Below, piece after piece: positions 1-6,439 of a DNA stretch of 7,302 bases (positions are counted from its first letter, which is position 1; every line of letters begins with the position of its first letter). Under the pieces are notes generated by a model. That model was given only the letters and a program-made list of their open reading frames with translations, ran no database searches and was not told where the DNA came from. Source of the stretch: CAYZQE01 sp964480635 (GTDB lineage Bacteria; Pseudomonadota; Gammaproteobacteria; GCA-001735895); the NCBI GenBank assembly GCA_964480635.1, contig CAYZQE010000107.1, positions 1 through 7,302 on the forward strand, written 5' to 3'. The translations under genes and the position numbers were made by a program.

Positions 1-1
1 G

Positions 2-1630
2 ACCGTGGCGGCAGCGGTTATCTTTTTCTTCAAAGAAGACCTATTTGTTATTCAATGGTTAGTGTTGGGCTATGGGTTAATTGGCATCCGCTTAGCCGCG
101 ATTAAAAAACTGCATAATAGCCATTTCAGTACGCGTCAATTCGACCGTTTAATTACATTTGTATTAGTGCTCTCAGGCTTACATTGGGGGGTGCTGGTAT
201 TTCAGTATTTAGACCCTAAAGATACCGAGTTATATGCATTTCTAGCAGCCGTTTTATTAGGCATTATCACCACTGTTATGCCAGGTTTAGCGCCCCGCCC
301 TCGCGTCTGGCTGATGTATTCCTTATCCATTACTGTGTGTGTATTTGCAAAATTTATATGGATTAACGAATGGCTATTAGCCGCTATGGTAGTGGGTGGG
401 CAAGTACTTGTTACCTTCATTAACCGAAATTTATCACGGCAAATTAAACATTCAGTGACGCAAGATTTAAGAAATAAAGAACTATTAGAAGAAGTAAGCT
501 TAGCAAAAGAAACCGCTGAAAAAGCAAATTTAGCAAAGTCTAAATTTATGGCAGCAGCCAGCCATGATTTACGCCAACCACTACACGTCCAAAGCATTTT
601 ACTAGAGATGCTTAACTTACAGGTTAAGGATGAAGAGACAAAGCAATTGGTGGATAAAATTGTGATGTCAAACAATGCGTTAAGCAGTCTGTTTAATGCA
701 TTGCTCGAAATTTCACAATTAGACGCTGGCACATTAAAGGTAAATATAAGCCATCAAAATCTTAACGAAATATGTCAAAGTTTAATCGAAGAATACCGTG
801 TATTAGCGCAACAAAAGAATTTGCTGTTTAAGGTAGATATGGAAGATAGCGTGGTTGTTAGTGATCCCATTTTACTAAAAAGAATTCTTAGCAACCTATT
901 AAGTAATGCCATAAAGTTTACTGAAACGGGCAGTGTTGCGATAGAAGTAAACAAAAAGCAAGAAAGCGTTGAAATAACAATAACCGATACCGGTATTGGC
1001 ATAGACCCCTCTTTGCATGAAAAAATATTTGAGGAGTATGTACAGATAGGCAACCAAGCACGGGATAGAAGCAAAGGGATTGGTTTAGGCCTATCACTCG
1101 TGTCACGCTTAAGTGAATTACTAAATCATAAAATAGCAATCACATCGCAATTACTAAAAGGCACGCAAATAAAAGTAACCTTAGCTAAAGGTGAGGCGTC
1201 TAAAATACTTCGAGTTGATACAGACATCAATCAAAACCAAATAGATAATACTCAAGTCTTATTGATTGATGACGAACAAGAAGTGATTGATGCGATGTCT
1301 TTAATTTTGACAAGCTGGGGTGGAAAAGTGCAAGGTGTCGCATCAATAAAAGAGGCGTTAGTACTTATAGCCGATGGTTCGTATTGTCCCGATGTGATTA
1401 TCTCAGACTATCGATTAAACAGTGATGAAACAGGGTTAGATGGTTTATCGCTCATTCAAAATAAGTTGGGTAAAGCAGTTCCTTCATTATTAATTACAGG
1501 CGATACAGACCCAAAATTGTTAGAAGAAGTTAAGCGCCAAAACTTATACATTCTGCATAAGCCCATTAAAGCCGCATTATTAAAAAAAGCGATCAACATT
1601 TTGTTAAAGCAACACGCTAAAAGTCATTAA
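2..1630 (+). CDS. Hybrid sensor histidine kinase with C-terminal receiver domain (5'-partial)
   Basis: Membrane sensor kinase that should autophosphorylate on histidine and pass phosphate to its own receiver and/or the response regulator encoded next. The frame is open to the window edge, and the first usable codon (GTG at 5) falls inside a hydrophobic segment, so the true start lies upstream. Numbering from that GTG, about five hydrophobic helices span residues 12-140 with no recognisable extracytoplasmic sensor domain. A short coiled-coil linker (about 150-180) leads to the H-box ASHDLRQPLH (His187), N-box NLLSNAIKFT (Asn301), G1 DTGIGI (328-333) and G2 GIGLGL (358-363). A receiver domain (about 416-535) has the acidic pair Asp422/Asp423, phosphoacceptor Asp468, Thr498 and Lys519. 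No HPt domain follows, so the receiver may act as a phosphate sink or modulator rather than a relay step. The stimulus is unknown. Confidence 0.93.
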   Translation, partial: TVAAAVIFFFKEDLFVIQWLVLGYGLIGIRLAAIKKLHNSHFSTRQFDRLITFVLVLSGLHWGVLVFQYLDPKDTELYAFLAAVLLGIITTVMPGLAPRPRVWLMYSLSITVCVFAKFIWINEWLLAAMVVGGQVLVTFINRNLSRQIKHSVTQDLRNKELLEEVSLAKETAEKANLAKSKFMAAASHDLRQPLHVQSILLEMLNLQVKDEETKQLVDKIVMSNNALSSLFNALLEISQLDAGTLKVNISHQNLNEICQSLIEEYRVLAQQKNLLFKVDMEDSVVVSDPILLKRILSNLLSNAIKFTETGSVAIEVNKKQESVEITITDTGIGIDPSLHEKIFEEYVQIGNQARDRSKGIGLGLSLVSRLSELLNHKIAITSQLLKGTQIKVTLAKGEASKILRVDTDINQNQIDNTQVLLIDDEQEVIDAMSLILTSWGGKVQGVASIKEALVLIADGSYCPDVIISDYRLNSDETGLDGLSLIQNKLGKAVPSLLITGDTDPKLLEEVKRQNLYILHKPIKAALLKKAINILLKQHAKSH

Positions 1631-1631
1631 C

Positions 1632-2273
1632 ATGGAACAGATATTAGTTGTAGATGATCACCCCATTTTTGTAGACGGCATCAGCGCGTTACTCAAAAAC
1701 ATAGTGCCCAACGCCAACATTGTGGCTTGTATTAATGGCAAAGACGCATTGCATCAACTGCAAAAACCCATTCAATTTGACTGGGTATTTTTAGACATTA
1801 ATTTACCCGATACAACAGGGATTGATTTACTTAAACAATTTTTAAGTTTAAAAATTTTAGCCAATGTGGTCATTGTCTCCAGCGATGAAAATCCAGAAAC
1901 CATCCATCAATGCCTTGAGCTACATGCCAATGGGTTTATCTCAAAACAATTTAATAAAGATATTTTTGAGCAGTGCATTCAAACGATAGAAAGGGGCAAT
2001 GTTTACCTTGAAGAAAAGCAATCTCAGTTAGTAAAAAATTATCGAGAAGGTATTTATGTTGAAAAAACACACATTTTAAAACACATCAGCGAGCGCCAGT
2101 CCGAAGCCTTGCAAATGATTGCAAAAGGCTACAGCAATCAAGAAATAGCAGACATGATGAACGTGACTCAAAGCACTGTAAAAACCCACATTTCATTGTT
2201 AATGAGTTTATTTGAAGTCGATAACCGCTCACATTGCGTTGCCGAAGCGAGGCGCCTTGGGTTTATTGATTAA
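1632..2273 (+). CDS. NarL/FixJ (LuxR)-family DNA-binding response regulator
   Basis: Cytoplasmic transcription regulator, 213 aa, the usual length for the family. The N-terminal receiver (1-120) has the acidic pair Asp8/Asp9, phosphoacceptor Asp55 in FLDINLPD, Ser83/Ser84 at the switch position and Lys105 in GFISK. The C-terminal GerE-type helix-turn-helix (about 150-211) contains LSERQ-like HISERQ, the GYSNQEIA turn and the recognition helix STVKTHIS. The start ATG comes one base after the stop of the kinase gene and no strong Shine-Dalgarno is visible, which points to translational coupling and one transcript. It is very probably the cognate partner of that kinase. The target genes cannot be inferred: the next gene is convergent and unrelated in function. 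Confidence 0.95.
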   Translation: MEQILVVDDHPIFVDGISALLKNIVPNANIVACINGKDALHQLQKPIQFDWVFLDINLPDTTGIDLLKQFLSLKILANVVIVSSDENPETIHQCLELHANGFISKQFNKDIFEQCIQTIERGNVYLEEKQSQLVKNYREGIYVEKTHILKHISERQSEALQMIAKGYSNQEIADMMNVTQSTVKTHISLLMSLFEVDNRSHCVAEARRLGFID

Positions 2274-2324
2274 CTCTGTAAAAAGATGGCGTCACATGAA
2301 TGTTAGCGCGTCTTAAAATATCAA

Positions 2325-3149
2325 TTAAGGTAACGGCTTCGAGGTCTTCGCATCCTTGTGCAAGAGGGATAAGTACGTGTGGGGCCATGGCTGAATGTCC
2401 TGTTTTTTTGATAAATACTGAGACAAAGGCATAAACTGAAAATTATTTAATTCGGCTTCAAGTAAAGGAGCCAATACTGCAAGCGTAGCTTTAGTCGGGT
2501 GAGCAATGGCCACAGCAGAGTGCCCTTGCTTGGCTTTTTTTAGCCATAAATTAAATTGATATTTAATATCACTGGGCGCACTACTATGGTCTAAAAACAC
2601 ATTGCGTTTAGAAGCCTTTAGCCCACTTCTGCGTGCGACAATATACGCTTTGCTTTTAGCTGAAGTGCGACTGTCTAAAAAATAAAGTTTAGGGTTATGT
2701 TTAAAAATAGTTTCCATAACCGGGCGCATAAAATAATCATATTGCGTTAAATGGCTGCCCATATGGTTATTAATGCCAACAATGTGAGGCATTTTATTTA
2801 GATATTGCTGGGTGATTTCGATGAGCTTAGTTTCGCTCATATGAGCATTAAGCGTATTGGATTCATGACGAACGTTATGTGAACTTGATTGCATAGGTAA
2901 ATGCATAATAAGTTCTTTATTGGTGGCTTTACCAAGAGAAGAAAGTTTGTCGGCATAGACAGCATTTGGGATGATGGCGTAAGTATGCTCTCCCGCTAAT
3001 TCAAAAGCTTGTTTTCCATAGTTTAAAGAATAGCCCAAATCATCAATCACTAATGAGAGCTTGGGTTTTTCAGCACTAAAACATAATGGGCTGAACAATA
3101 GGAGGCTCAGAAAATAAAACACAGGCCTTTTTCGGCTCCTATTGAACAT
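2325..3149 (-). CDS. yibQ: Divergent polysaccharide deacetylase family protein (YibQ/DUF610)
   Basis: Predicted periplasmic protein of 274 aa. Residues 9-25 form a hydrophobic signal-peptide core after a basic start (RSRKR), with likely cleavage after FSA, before Glu27. The divergent NodB-like fold is indicated by LVIDDLG (Asp36/Asp37), IMHLPM (His83), GINNHMGS (His129), YFLDSRT (Asp159), FLDH (Asp187/His188) and AIAHP (His217), residues suitable for a metal site. The family is related to polysaccharide deacetylases, but to my knowledge the substrate is not established. It is the last gene of the envC-ctpA-yibQ cluster: only 8 nt separate its ATG from the ctpA stop, so it should be co-transcribed and perhaps coupled. 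Adjacency to envC suggests a cell-wall role, which is an inference. Confidence 0.9.
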   Translation of the reverse strand: MFNRSRKRPVFYFLSLLLFSPLCFSAEKPKLSLVIDDLGYSLNYGKQAFELAGEHTYAIIPNAVYADKLSSLGKATNKELIMHLPMQSSSHNVRHESNTLNAHMSETKLIEITQQYLNKMPHIVGINNHMGSHLTQYDYFMRPVMETIFKHNPKLYFLDSRTSAKSKAYIVARRSGLKASKRNVFLDHSSAPSDIKYQFNLWLKKAKQGHSAVAIAHPTKATLAVLAPLLEAELNNFQFMPLSQYLSKKQDIQPWPHTYLSLLHKDAKTSKPLP

Positions 3150-3157
3150 GATTAATG

Positions 3158-4483
3158 TTACTTTAAGCCATTAATTATTTTTAAGCCTTTTAGAAGGCTA
3201 AGGGCTTCAAATAATTGAAAGTCTGTTTCAGCCAGACTAAGTTTATCTGCATCATTTTTGTCGGTTCCAGTTTCTTTATTTTCAGCATCACCTTCTTTTT
3301 CAGATGGATTGCTTAAATGACGAGTTAAGTCTTTTTCTTTTAAGCCATCTGTACGTTCTTTTTTAGCAGAATTAATTTTTGTTGTGCTTTGAATGATATC
3401 TGGAGTAATGCCAAGGGCTTGAATAGATCGGCCATTAGGGGTGTAGTAACGAGCTGTTGTTAGCTTAACAGCCCCGCCATTACCAAGTTCCTGAATTGTT
3501 TGGACCGAGCCCTTACCAAACGTCTTGGTGCCCATAATAATGCCGCGCTTATGGTCTTGGATAGCACCCGCTACAATTTCTGAGGCTGAAGCAGAGCCGC
3601 CATTAACTAAAACAATGAGCGGTGCGCCATTAATTGAATCGCTAGGCGTGGCTGTATATTTATAGCTAGAGTCATTGATGCGACCTTTGGTATAAACAAT
3701 TAATCCATCGGTAATAAAGGCATCAGCGACGCCGATGGCCGCACTTAAAACGCCACCTGGGTTATTGCGTAAATCAAGGATAAGGCCGCTTAATTGATTG
3801 TTATTCATTTCTTTTAAATCATCAATTGCAGATAACAGATCTCGTGTTGTACGCGATTGAAAGCTAGTAATGCGGACATAGCCGTACTCGTCCTCAATCA
3901 TTTTACTTTTAACGCTTTTGACTTTAATGATTTCACGAGTGATGGTGATTTCTAAAGGTTTTACTTCGCCTTCACGAATGATGGTTAATAGAATGTCGGT
4001 ATTGGGTTTGCCGCGCATAATTTTAACAGCATCGCTTAATGTCATGCCTTTTACAGGTTTGCTATTTAAACGAATAATTAAATCACCTGCTAATACGCCT
4101 GCTCTTTCAGCGGGGGTATCATCTATGGGAGAGATGACTTTTACAAAGCCATTTTCCATGCCTACTTCAATCCCTAAGCCGCCAAATTGACCAGTAGTAC
4201 CCACTTTTAATTCAGTAAATTCTTCCGTGTTTAAAAAATTTGAATGGGGGTCAAGACCAGTCAACATGCCTTGTATAGCATCTTCCAAAAGCTTTTTTTC
4301 ATCAGGTTTTTCAACATAATCGGTAGTGATACGGTGATAAACATCTGTAAAGGCTTTTAAGGCTTCTAGAGGGAGTTCATTGCCTTCATTTTTTTCAGCA
4401 AAAACACCATGGCCAATGGCAAGCGATAAGCCAAAAATAAGACCGGTTAAGAACAGCGTAGAACGCTTAATTGATTGGTGCAT
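3158..4483 (-). CDS. ctpA: S41-family C-terminal processing peptidase (CtpA)
   Basis: Periplasmic or membrane-tethered serine protease that degrades or trims proteins from their C-termini, 441 aa, normal for CtpA. Residues 7-29 form a signal peptide or anchor ending VFA. An N-terminal helical region (40-95) is followed by a PDZ domain (about 97-175, GGLGIEV and GDLIIRLN). The S41 core contains GYVRITSFQ, LILDLRNNPGG and NGGSASASEI, with likely nucleophile Ser299. General-base Lys324 lies 25 residues later in TFGKGSVQ and Gln328 follows four residues on, the Ser/Lys/Gln spacing I recall for E. coli Prc. A charged low-complexity stretch (about 370-415) precedes a conserved-looking tail, DFQLFEALSLLKGL. 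A GGAG Shine-Dalgarno precedes the ATG. CtpA/Prc proteases are known to control peptidoglycan hydrolases; its place between envC and yibQ fits such a role, but the substrate here is unknown. Confidence 0.96.
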   Translation of the reverse strand: MHQSIKRSTLFLTGLIFGLSLAIGHGVFAEKNEGNELPLEALKAFTDVYHRITTDYVEKPDEKKLLEDAIQGMLTGLDPHSNFLNTEEFTELKVGTTGQFGGLGIEVGMENGFVKVISPIDDTPAERAGVLAGDLIIRLNSKPVKGMTLSDAVKIMRGKPNTDILLTIIREGEVKPLEITITREIIKVKSVKSKMIEDEYGYVRITSFQSRTTRDLLSAIDDLKEMNNNQLSGLILDLRNNPGGVLSAAIGVADAFITDGLIVYTKGRINDSSYKYTATPSDSINGAPLIVLVNGGSASASEIVAGAIQDHKRGIIMGTKTFGKGSVQTIQELGNGGAVKLTTARYYTPNGRSIQALGITPDIIQSTTKINSAKKERTDGLKEKDLTRHLSNPSEKEGDAENKETGTDKNDADKLSLAETDFQLFEALSLLKGLKIINGLK

Positions 4484-4492
4484 TTAAAAAAT

Positions 4493-4497
4493 CTCCA
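4493..4497 (-). promoter_or_regulatory. Ribosome binding site of ctpA
   Basis: On the minus strand TGGAG lies about nine bases before the ctpA ATG at 4483. It supports that start, which also places the hydrophobic signal segment at the N-terminus. Confidence 0.7.
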
Positions 4498-4575
4498 TAA
4501 TTTTAGGTGTAACGCAGTTGTAAGTCGTAACAAGTAGACTAGTAACTTCGCATTTTGTTGCGTGTTATTTTTATT

Positions 4576-4602
4576 GCCGCGATTTTCGGTGAAAATATCG
4601 GC
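4576..4602. repeat. Stem-loop in the envC-ctpA spacer
   Basis: An inverted repeat with outer arms GCCG/CGGC (4576-4579 and 4599-4602) and inner arms ATTTTC/GAAAAT (4582-4587 and 4591-4596), separated by a 2x2 mismatch and closed by a GGT loop. In the ctpA direction it is followed by an A-rich stretch rather than T residues, so it is not a standard terminator. It may be an mRNA-stabilising or processing hairpin in the ctpA leader. Confidence 0.5.
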
Positions 4603-4640
4603 GCTTTTAGCCAGTAAAAAATAATTGGACTTGTTCAATG

Positions 4641-4654
4641 TCTCCTTAAGGAGA
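4641..4654. repeat. Perfect 14-bp palindrome TCTCCTTAAGGAGA
   Basis: Fully self-complementary without a spacer, in the leader upstream of ctpA. Its lack of a loop suits a dimeric protein-binding site better than an RNA hairpin. Each half contains AAGGAGA on one strand, a Shine-Dalgarno-like sequence, but no ATG or GTG start follows at proper distance on either strand. Function unknown. Confidence 0.55.
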
Positions 4655-4721
4655 ACTTAAATAAAAATATAGCATAGGATAGGAATAAAATGGTGAATTT
4701 ATTGTGTGAGTAAGCGCTTTC

Positions 4722-5894
4722 TTAAGAAATAAAATTGTTTTTACTGTTGCACCAAATGGCAGGGTTTTGTGGCTTACCCTTTTTTCTTATCTCAAAATAC
4801 AAACCAGATTTTTTAAGACCTCCGCTATTTCCAGCGCTGCTAATAATTTCTCCTTTAGAGACTTCTTCTCCAGCTGCTTTAAAAAGTGATTGATTATGGC
4901 TGTATAGCGAAAGATAGCCGTCACTGTGATTGATAATGATGAGATTTCCAAATCCTTTTAACCAGTCTGCGTAAGCGACGATGCCCGAAGAAATAGCGCG
5001 AATATGACTGCCTTCTTTTGCATAAATAACGTTACCCTGCCATTTTAAATTGGATAAAGGCTTTAAGTGACCAAACATGGTTTTAAGTTTGCCTTTTAAG
5101 GGCCAAGGTAGTTTGCCTTTGAGGTTAGCAAAAGGGGTTTTTGGTTGAGCGCTATTTTTAAATATCTCATTGATGGAGGTAATAAGTTGCTTTAATTGTT
5201 TGGCGTCATCATTTAACGACTTTAAATGGTTGCCTTGTTTTTTAAGCTCTTTGCTCAGTAGCGAAACAATTTTTTTTCTTTTAGATCGGTCATTTGATAA
5301 TGAATTTTTTTGAGATACAAATTGGCGCTTTTTATCTTCAAGCTGTTTAGTTTCGCTATTTATTTTTTTGCGTGTGGCTTCCATCGCTAAAATATCTAAG
5401 TTTACCGCATTGATAATGTCGCTTTGTTGCTCAGTTAGGTATTTGTAAAACATAAGTTGTCGTTGAAAATGAGCAGGGTCTTGTTGATTAAATATCATTT
5501 GCAACTGAGAATTTTGTCCTTGCGTATAAGCGCCATAAATTTGTTTTTCTAGTGCCAAATTGTTGATAGCTAAAGATTTAGTGAGTTTTTTCGCTGCAAT
5601 ATGTAGTTTTTTTAATCGATTTTTTGAAGACAGAATAGAACGGCTCGAATTTTTTATGTTTACATTAAGTGACCCTATGCTTTTTTCAATAATGCGGAGT
5701 TGCTTTATCGTTTTGCTTTTGCTGTCTTGTTTGACCGCAATGGTACTCTGTAATTCCTTTATTTTTTTTTGTAATACTTTTAATTCACTTTGTTTTTGTA
5801 GCTTGGATTCAGCTTGAACAGGTTCTGTGGCGCACAGGCCTAACGAAATGGATAAAAATATAATTAAAAAATATGGAGTCAGATTCACGGTCAA
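4722..5894 (-). CDS. envC: Murein hydrolase activator EnvC (coiled coil plus degenerate LytM/M23 domain)
   Basis: Periplasmic divisome-associated protein that in E. coli activates the amidases AmiA and AmiB during septum splitting. 390 aa from TTG at 5894. A hydrophobic signal peptide (about 7-22) is probably cleaved after PVQA, before Glu29. Long coiled coils occupy about 30-110 and 155-248. The C-terminal LytM domain (about 285-381) starts after the GKLPWPLKGK lead-in (260-269). It is catalytically degenerate: the usual metal-binding H...D motif is replaced by WQGNVIYAKEG, and the final HxH-type motif reads LYFEIR instead of LHFEIR, as in E. coli EnvC, so it should activate rather than cut. 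Start choice is uncertain: TTG at 5894 and GTG at 5888 are both in frame, neither has a clear Shine-Dalgarno, and an in-frame stop lies just upstream. GTG would give MNLTPYFLIIF, an equally good signal peptide. Confidence 0.95.
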   Translation of the reverse strand: MTVNLTPYFLIIFLSISLGLCATEPVQAESKLQKQSELKVLQKKIKELQSTIAVKQDSKSKTIKQLRIIEKSIGSLNVNIKNSSRSILSSKNRLKKLHIAAKKLTKSLAINNLALEKQIYGAYTQGQNSQLQMIFNQQDPAHFQRQLMFYKYLTEQQSDIINAVNLDILAMEATRKKINSETKQLEDKKRQFVSQKNSLSNDRSKRKKIVSLLSKELKKQGNHLKSLNDDAKQLKQLITSINEIFKNSAQPKTPFANLKGKLPWPLKGKLKTMFGHLKPLSNLKWQGNVIYAKEGSHIRAISSGIVAYADWLKGFGNLIIINHSDGYLSLYSHNQSLFKAAGEEVSKGEIISSAGNSGGLKKSGLYFEIRKKGKPQNPAIWCNSKNNFIS

Positions 5895-5993
5895 AAGTAA
5901 GTCAATTAAAGGTTAATTTAATGTGTTTCATGGCATAAAGTTGAATCAATTGCAGTTATAAACAATATTATTATGACATTAGAATTTATTTGT

Positions 5994-6022
5994 TGGACAA
6001 ATACAATATTATAAATCATAAT
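5994..6022 (+). promoter_or_regulatory. Predicted sigma-70 promoter of the arsR-type gene
   Basis: TGGACA (5994-5999, 5 of 6 to TTGACA) is followed after 17 bp by CATAAT (6017-6022, 5 of 6 to TATAAT). Transcription should begin near 6029, giving a leader of about 25 nt. The -10 box lies inside the 6011-6026 palindrome, which would allow direct repression. Confidence 0.55.
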
Positions 6023-6026
6023 TTAT
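6011..6026. promoter_or_regulatory. Candidate operator (16-bp imperfect palindrome on the -10 box)
   Basis: ATAAAT and ATTTAT are exact inverted arms around a CATA centre; only one symmetric pair of the 16 bp is mismatched. It covers most of the predicted -10. Repressors of the ArsR family commonly bind AT-rich dyads overlapping their own promoter, so autoregulation is likely but inferred. Confidence 0.5.
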
Positions 6027-6027
6027 T

Positions 6028-6037
6028 CTAATATTAG
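6028..6037. promoter_or_regulatory. Second candidate operator: CTAATATTAG palindrome
   Basis: A perfect 10-bp palindrome that should overlap the transcription start of the arsR-type gene and ends 18 bp before its ATG. It could be a second operator half-set or chance in AT-rich DNA. Confidence 0.35.
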
Positions 6038-6055
6038 CAACTATTAATGTAGATT

Positions 6056-6385
6056 ATGAAGCTTGATACAATTCTCCCCGGTGTTCCAACTCAATTATTA
6101 ACAAGAGAAGAGGACATTGAGCGTGCCTCACGTTCTTTAAAAGCAATGTCGCACCCGTTACGATTGAAAATATTATGTACGCTTGGCGAAGAAGAAATAA
6201 GCGTCCAAGGTATTGTCGAAAATGTCGGGACATCGCAGTCTAACATTTCACAACATTTAGCAATTTTACGAGACAAAGGTATTCTGGCGTCAAGAAAAGA
6301 TGCCAACAAAGTTTATTATCGTGTCGGTGATGCCAGAACGTTACGCCTGATTGGTATGATGCAAGAAGTCTATTGCAACTCTTAA
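6056..6385 (+). CDS. ArsR-family repressor with SqrR/BigR-like cysteine pair
   Basis: Cytoplasmic winged-helix repressor, 109 aa, typical ArsR length. The core runs from LKAMSHPLRLKIL (28-40), through the DNA-reading helix region TSQSNISQHLAILRDKGIL (59-77), to the wing ASRKDANKVYYRV (78-90). The ELCVC metal site of ArsR/SmtB sensors is absent; the corresponding stretch reads KILCTLG. Only two cysteines occur, Cys41 and Cys107. This is the pair, at the same numbers I recall for Rhodobacter SqrR, that forms an oxidised or polysulfide cross-link in persulfide-sensing members (SqrR, BigR, YgaV). It is therefore probably a sulfide/persulfide- or redox-responsive repressor, not a metal sensor. ATG at 6056 is the only sensible start (the ATG at 6047 is followed by a stop), although no Shine-Dalgarno is visible. 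The rhodanese gene follows after 54 nt. Confidence 0.9.
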   Translation: MKLDTILPGVPTQLLTREEDIERASRSLKAMSHPLRLKILCTLGEEEISVQGIVENVGTSQSNISQHLAILRDKGILASRKDANKVYYRVGDARTLRLIGMMQEVYCNS

Positions 6386-6386
6386 T

Positions 6387-6415
6387 TTCAAAATCAATTA
6401 CCGTTTTTTTATAAA
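6387..6415 (+). promoter_or_regulatory. Possible internal promoter before the rhodanese gene
   Basis: TTCAAA (6387-6392, 4 of 6) and TATAAA (6410-6415, 5 of 6) are spaced by 17 bp. The -10 lies in an AT-only hairpin with arms GTTTTT/AAAAAC (6403-6408 and 6413-6418). It could give expression of rhodanese and grxC in addition to read-through from the arsR-type gene. Weak evidence in such AT-rich DNA. Confidence 0.3.
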
Positions 6416-6426
6416 AACATATTTTT

Positions 6427-6434
6427 AGGGGGGG
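6427..6434 (+). promoter_or_regulatory. Ribosome binding site of the rhodanese gene, with G7 tract
   Basis: AGGGGGGG lies five bases before the ATG at 6440. The seven-G run is unusual in this AT-rich sequence; changes in its length would alter Shine-Dalgarno spacing. Confidence 0.6.
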
Positions 6435-6439
6435 CAGTC

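Larger units (their letters stand above)
4484..4721. other. Intergenic region between envC and ctpA (238 nt)
   Basis: This gap is long for a cluster whose next gap (ctpA-yibQ) is 8 nt. It holds a stem-loop (4576-4602), a perfect 14-bp palindrome (4641-4654) and the ctpA ribosome binding site. No convincing -35/-10 pair for ctpA was found by eye; the best -35-like match, TTGAAC on the minus strand (4638-4633), has no good -10 at normal spacing. Neither hairpin is followed by a T-tract in the direction of transcription, so there is no clear intrinsic terminator and read-through from envC is possible. A 63-codon frame from TTG at 4638 runs into ctpA but is not convincing. Confidence 0.6.
5962..6027. 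repeat. Duplicated ACAATATTAT...AATTTATT module
   Basis: ACAATATTAT occurs exactly at 5962-5971 and 6003-6012, and each copy is followed by AATTTATT (5983-5990 and 6020-6027), with internal spacers of 11 and 7 nt. The first elements are 41 bp apart, close to four helical turns. In addition ATTAGAAT (5978-5985) and ATTCTAAT (6025-6032) form an exact inverted pair. This arrangement suits two or more binding sites for a dimeric regulator; the neighbouring ArsR protein is the obvious candidate. Confidence 0.5.
5895..6055. promoter_or_regulatory. Divergent control region between envC and the arsR-type gene
   Basis: 161 bp, extremely AT-rich, separating two divergent genes and so containing both promoters. 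The plus-strand promoter, repeats and palindromes are listed separately. For envC the best -10 candidate is TATAAC on the minus strand (5960-5955), but no convincing -35 lies 16-18 bp upstream of it, so the envC promoter is not resolved. Confidence 0.65.

Noticed and set aside
202..1139. Long minus-strand open frames opposite the kinase gene
   Set aside because: They are antisense to a clearly recognised histidine kinase and their translations show no family features.
2274..2324. Possible bidirectional terminator between the response regulator and yibQ (ACAT/ATGT arms with nearby GCG/CGC)
   Set aside because: Arms are short, the loop is two bases, the internal loop is asymmetric and no T-tract follows in either direction.
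4509..4546. Three GTAAC pentamers in the ctpA leader (4509, 4527, 4542)
   Set aside because: Too short and unequally spaced (18 and 15 nt) to claim as a repeat array.
4447..4638. 63-codon minus-strand frame in the ctpA leader, starting TTG after an AAGGAGA
   Set aside because: The Shine-Dalgarno is only about two bases from TTG, the frame runs out of frame into ctpA, and the peptide has no recognisable features.
4718..4729. TTTCTTAAGAAA palindrome at the envC stop
   Set aside because: Low-complexity 12-bp palindrome overlapping the coding end, with no T-tract; it is not convincing as a terminator or operator.
5895..6055. Search for an ATTC-N8-GAAT type SqrR operator
   Set aside because: No exact match was found; the dyads present have a different arrangement, so the operator assignment rests on position only.
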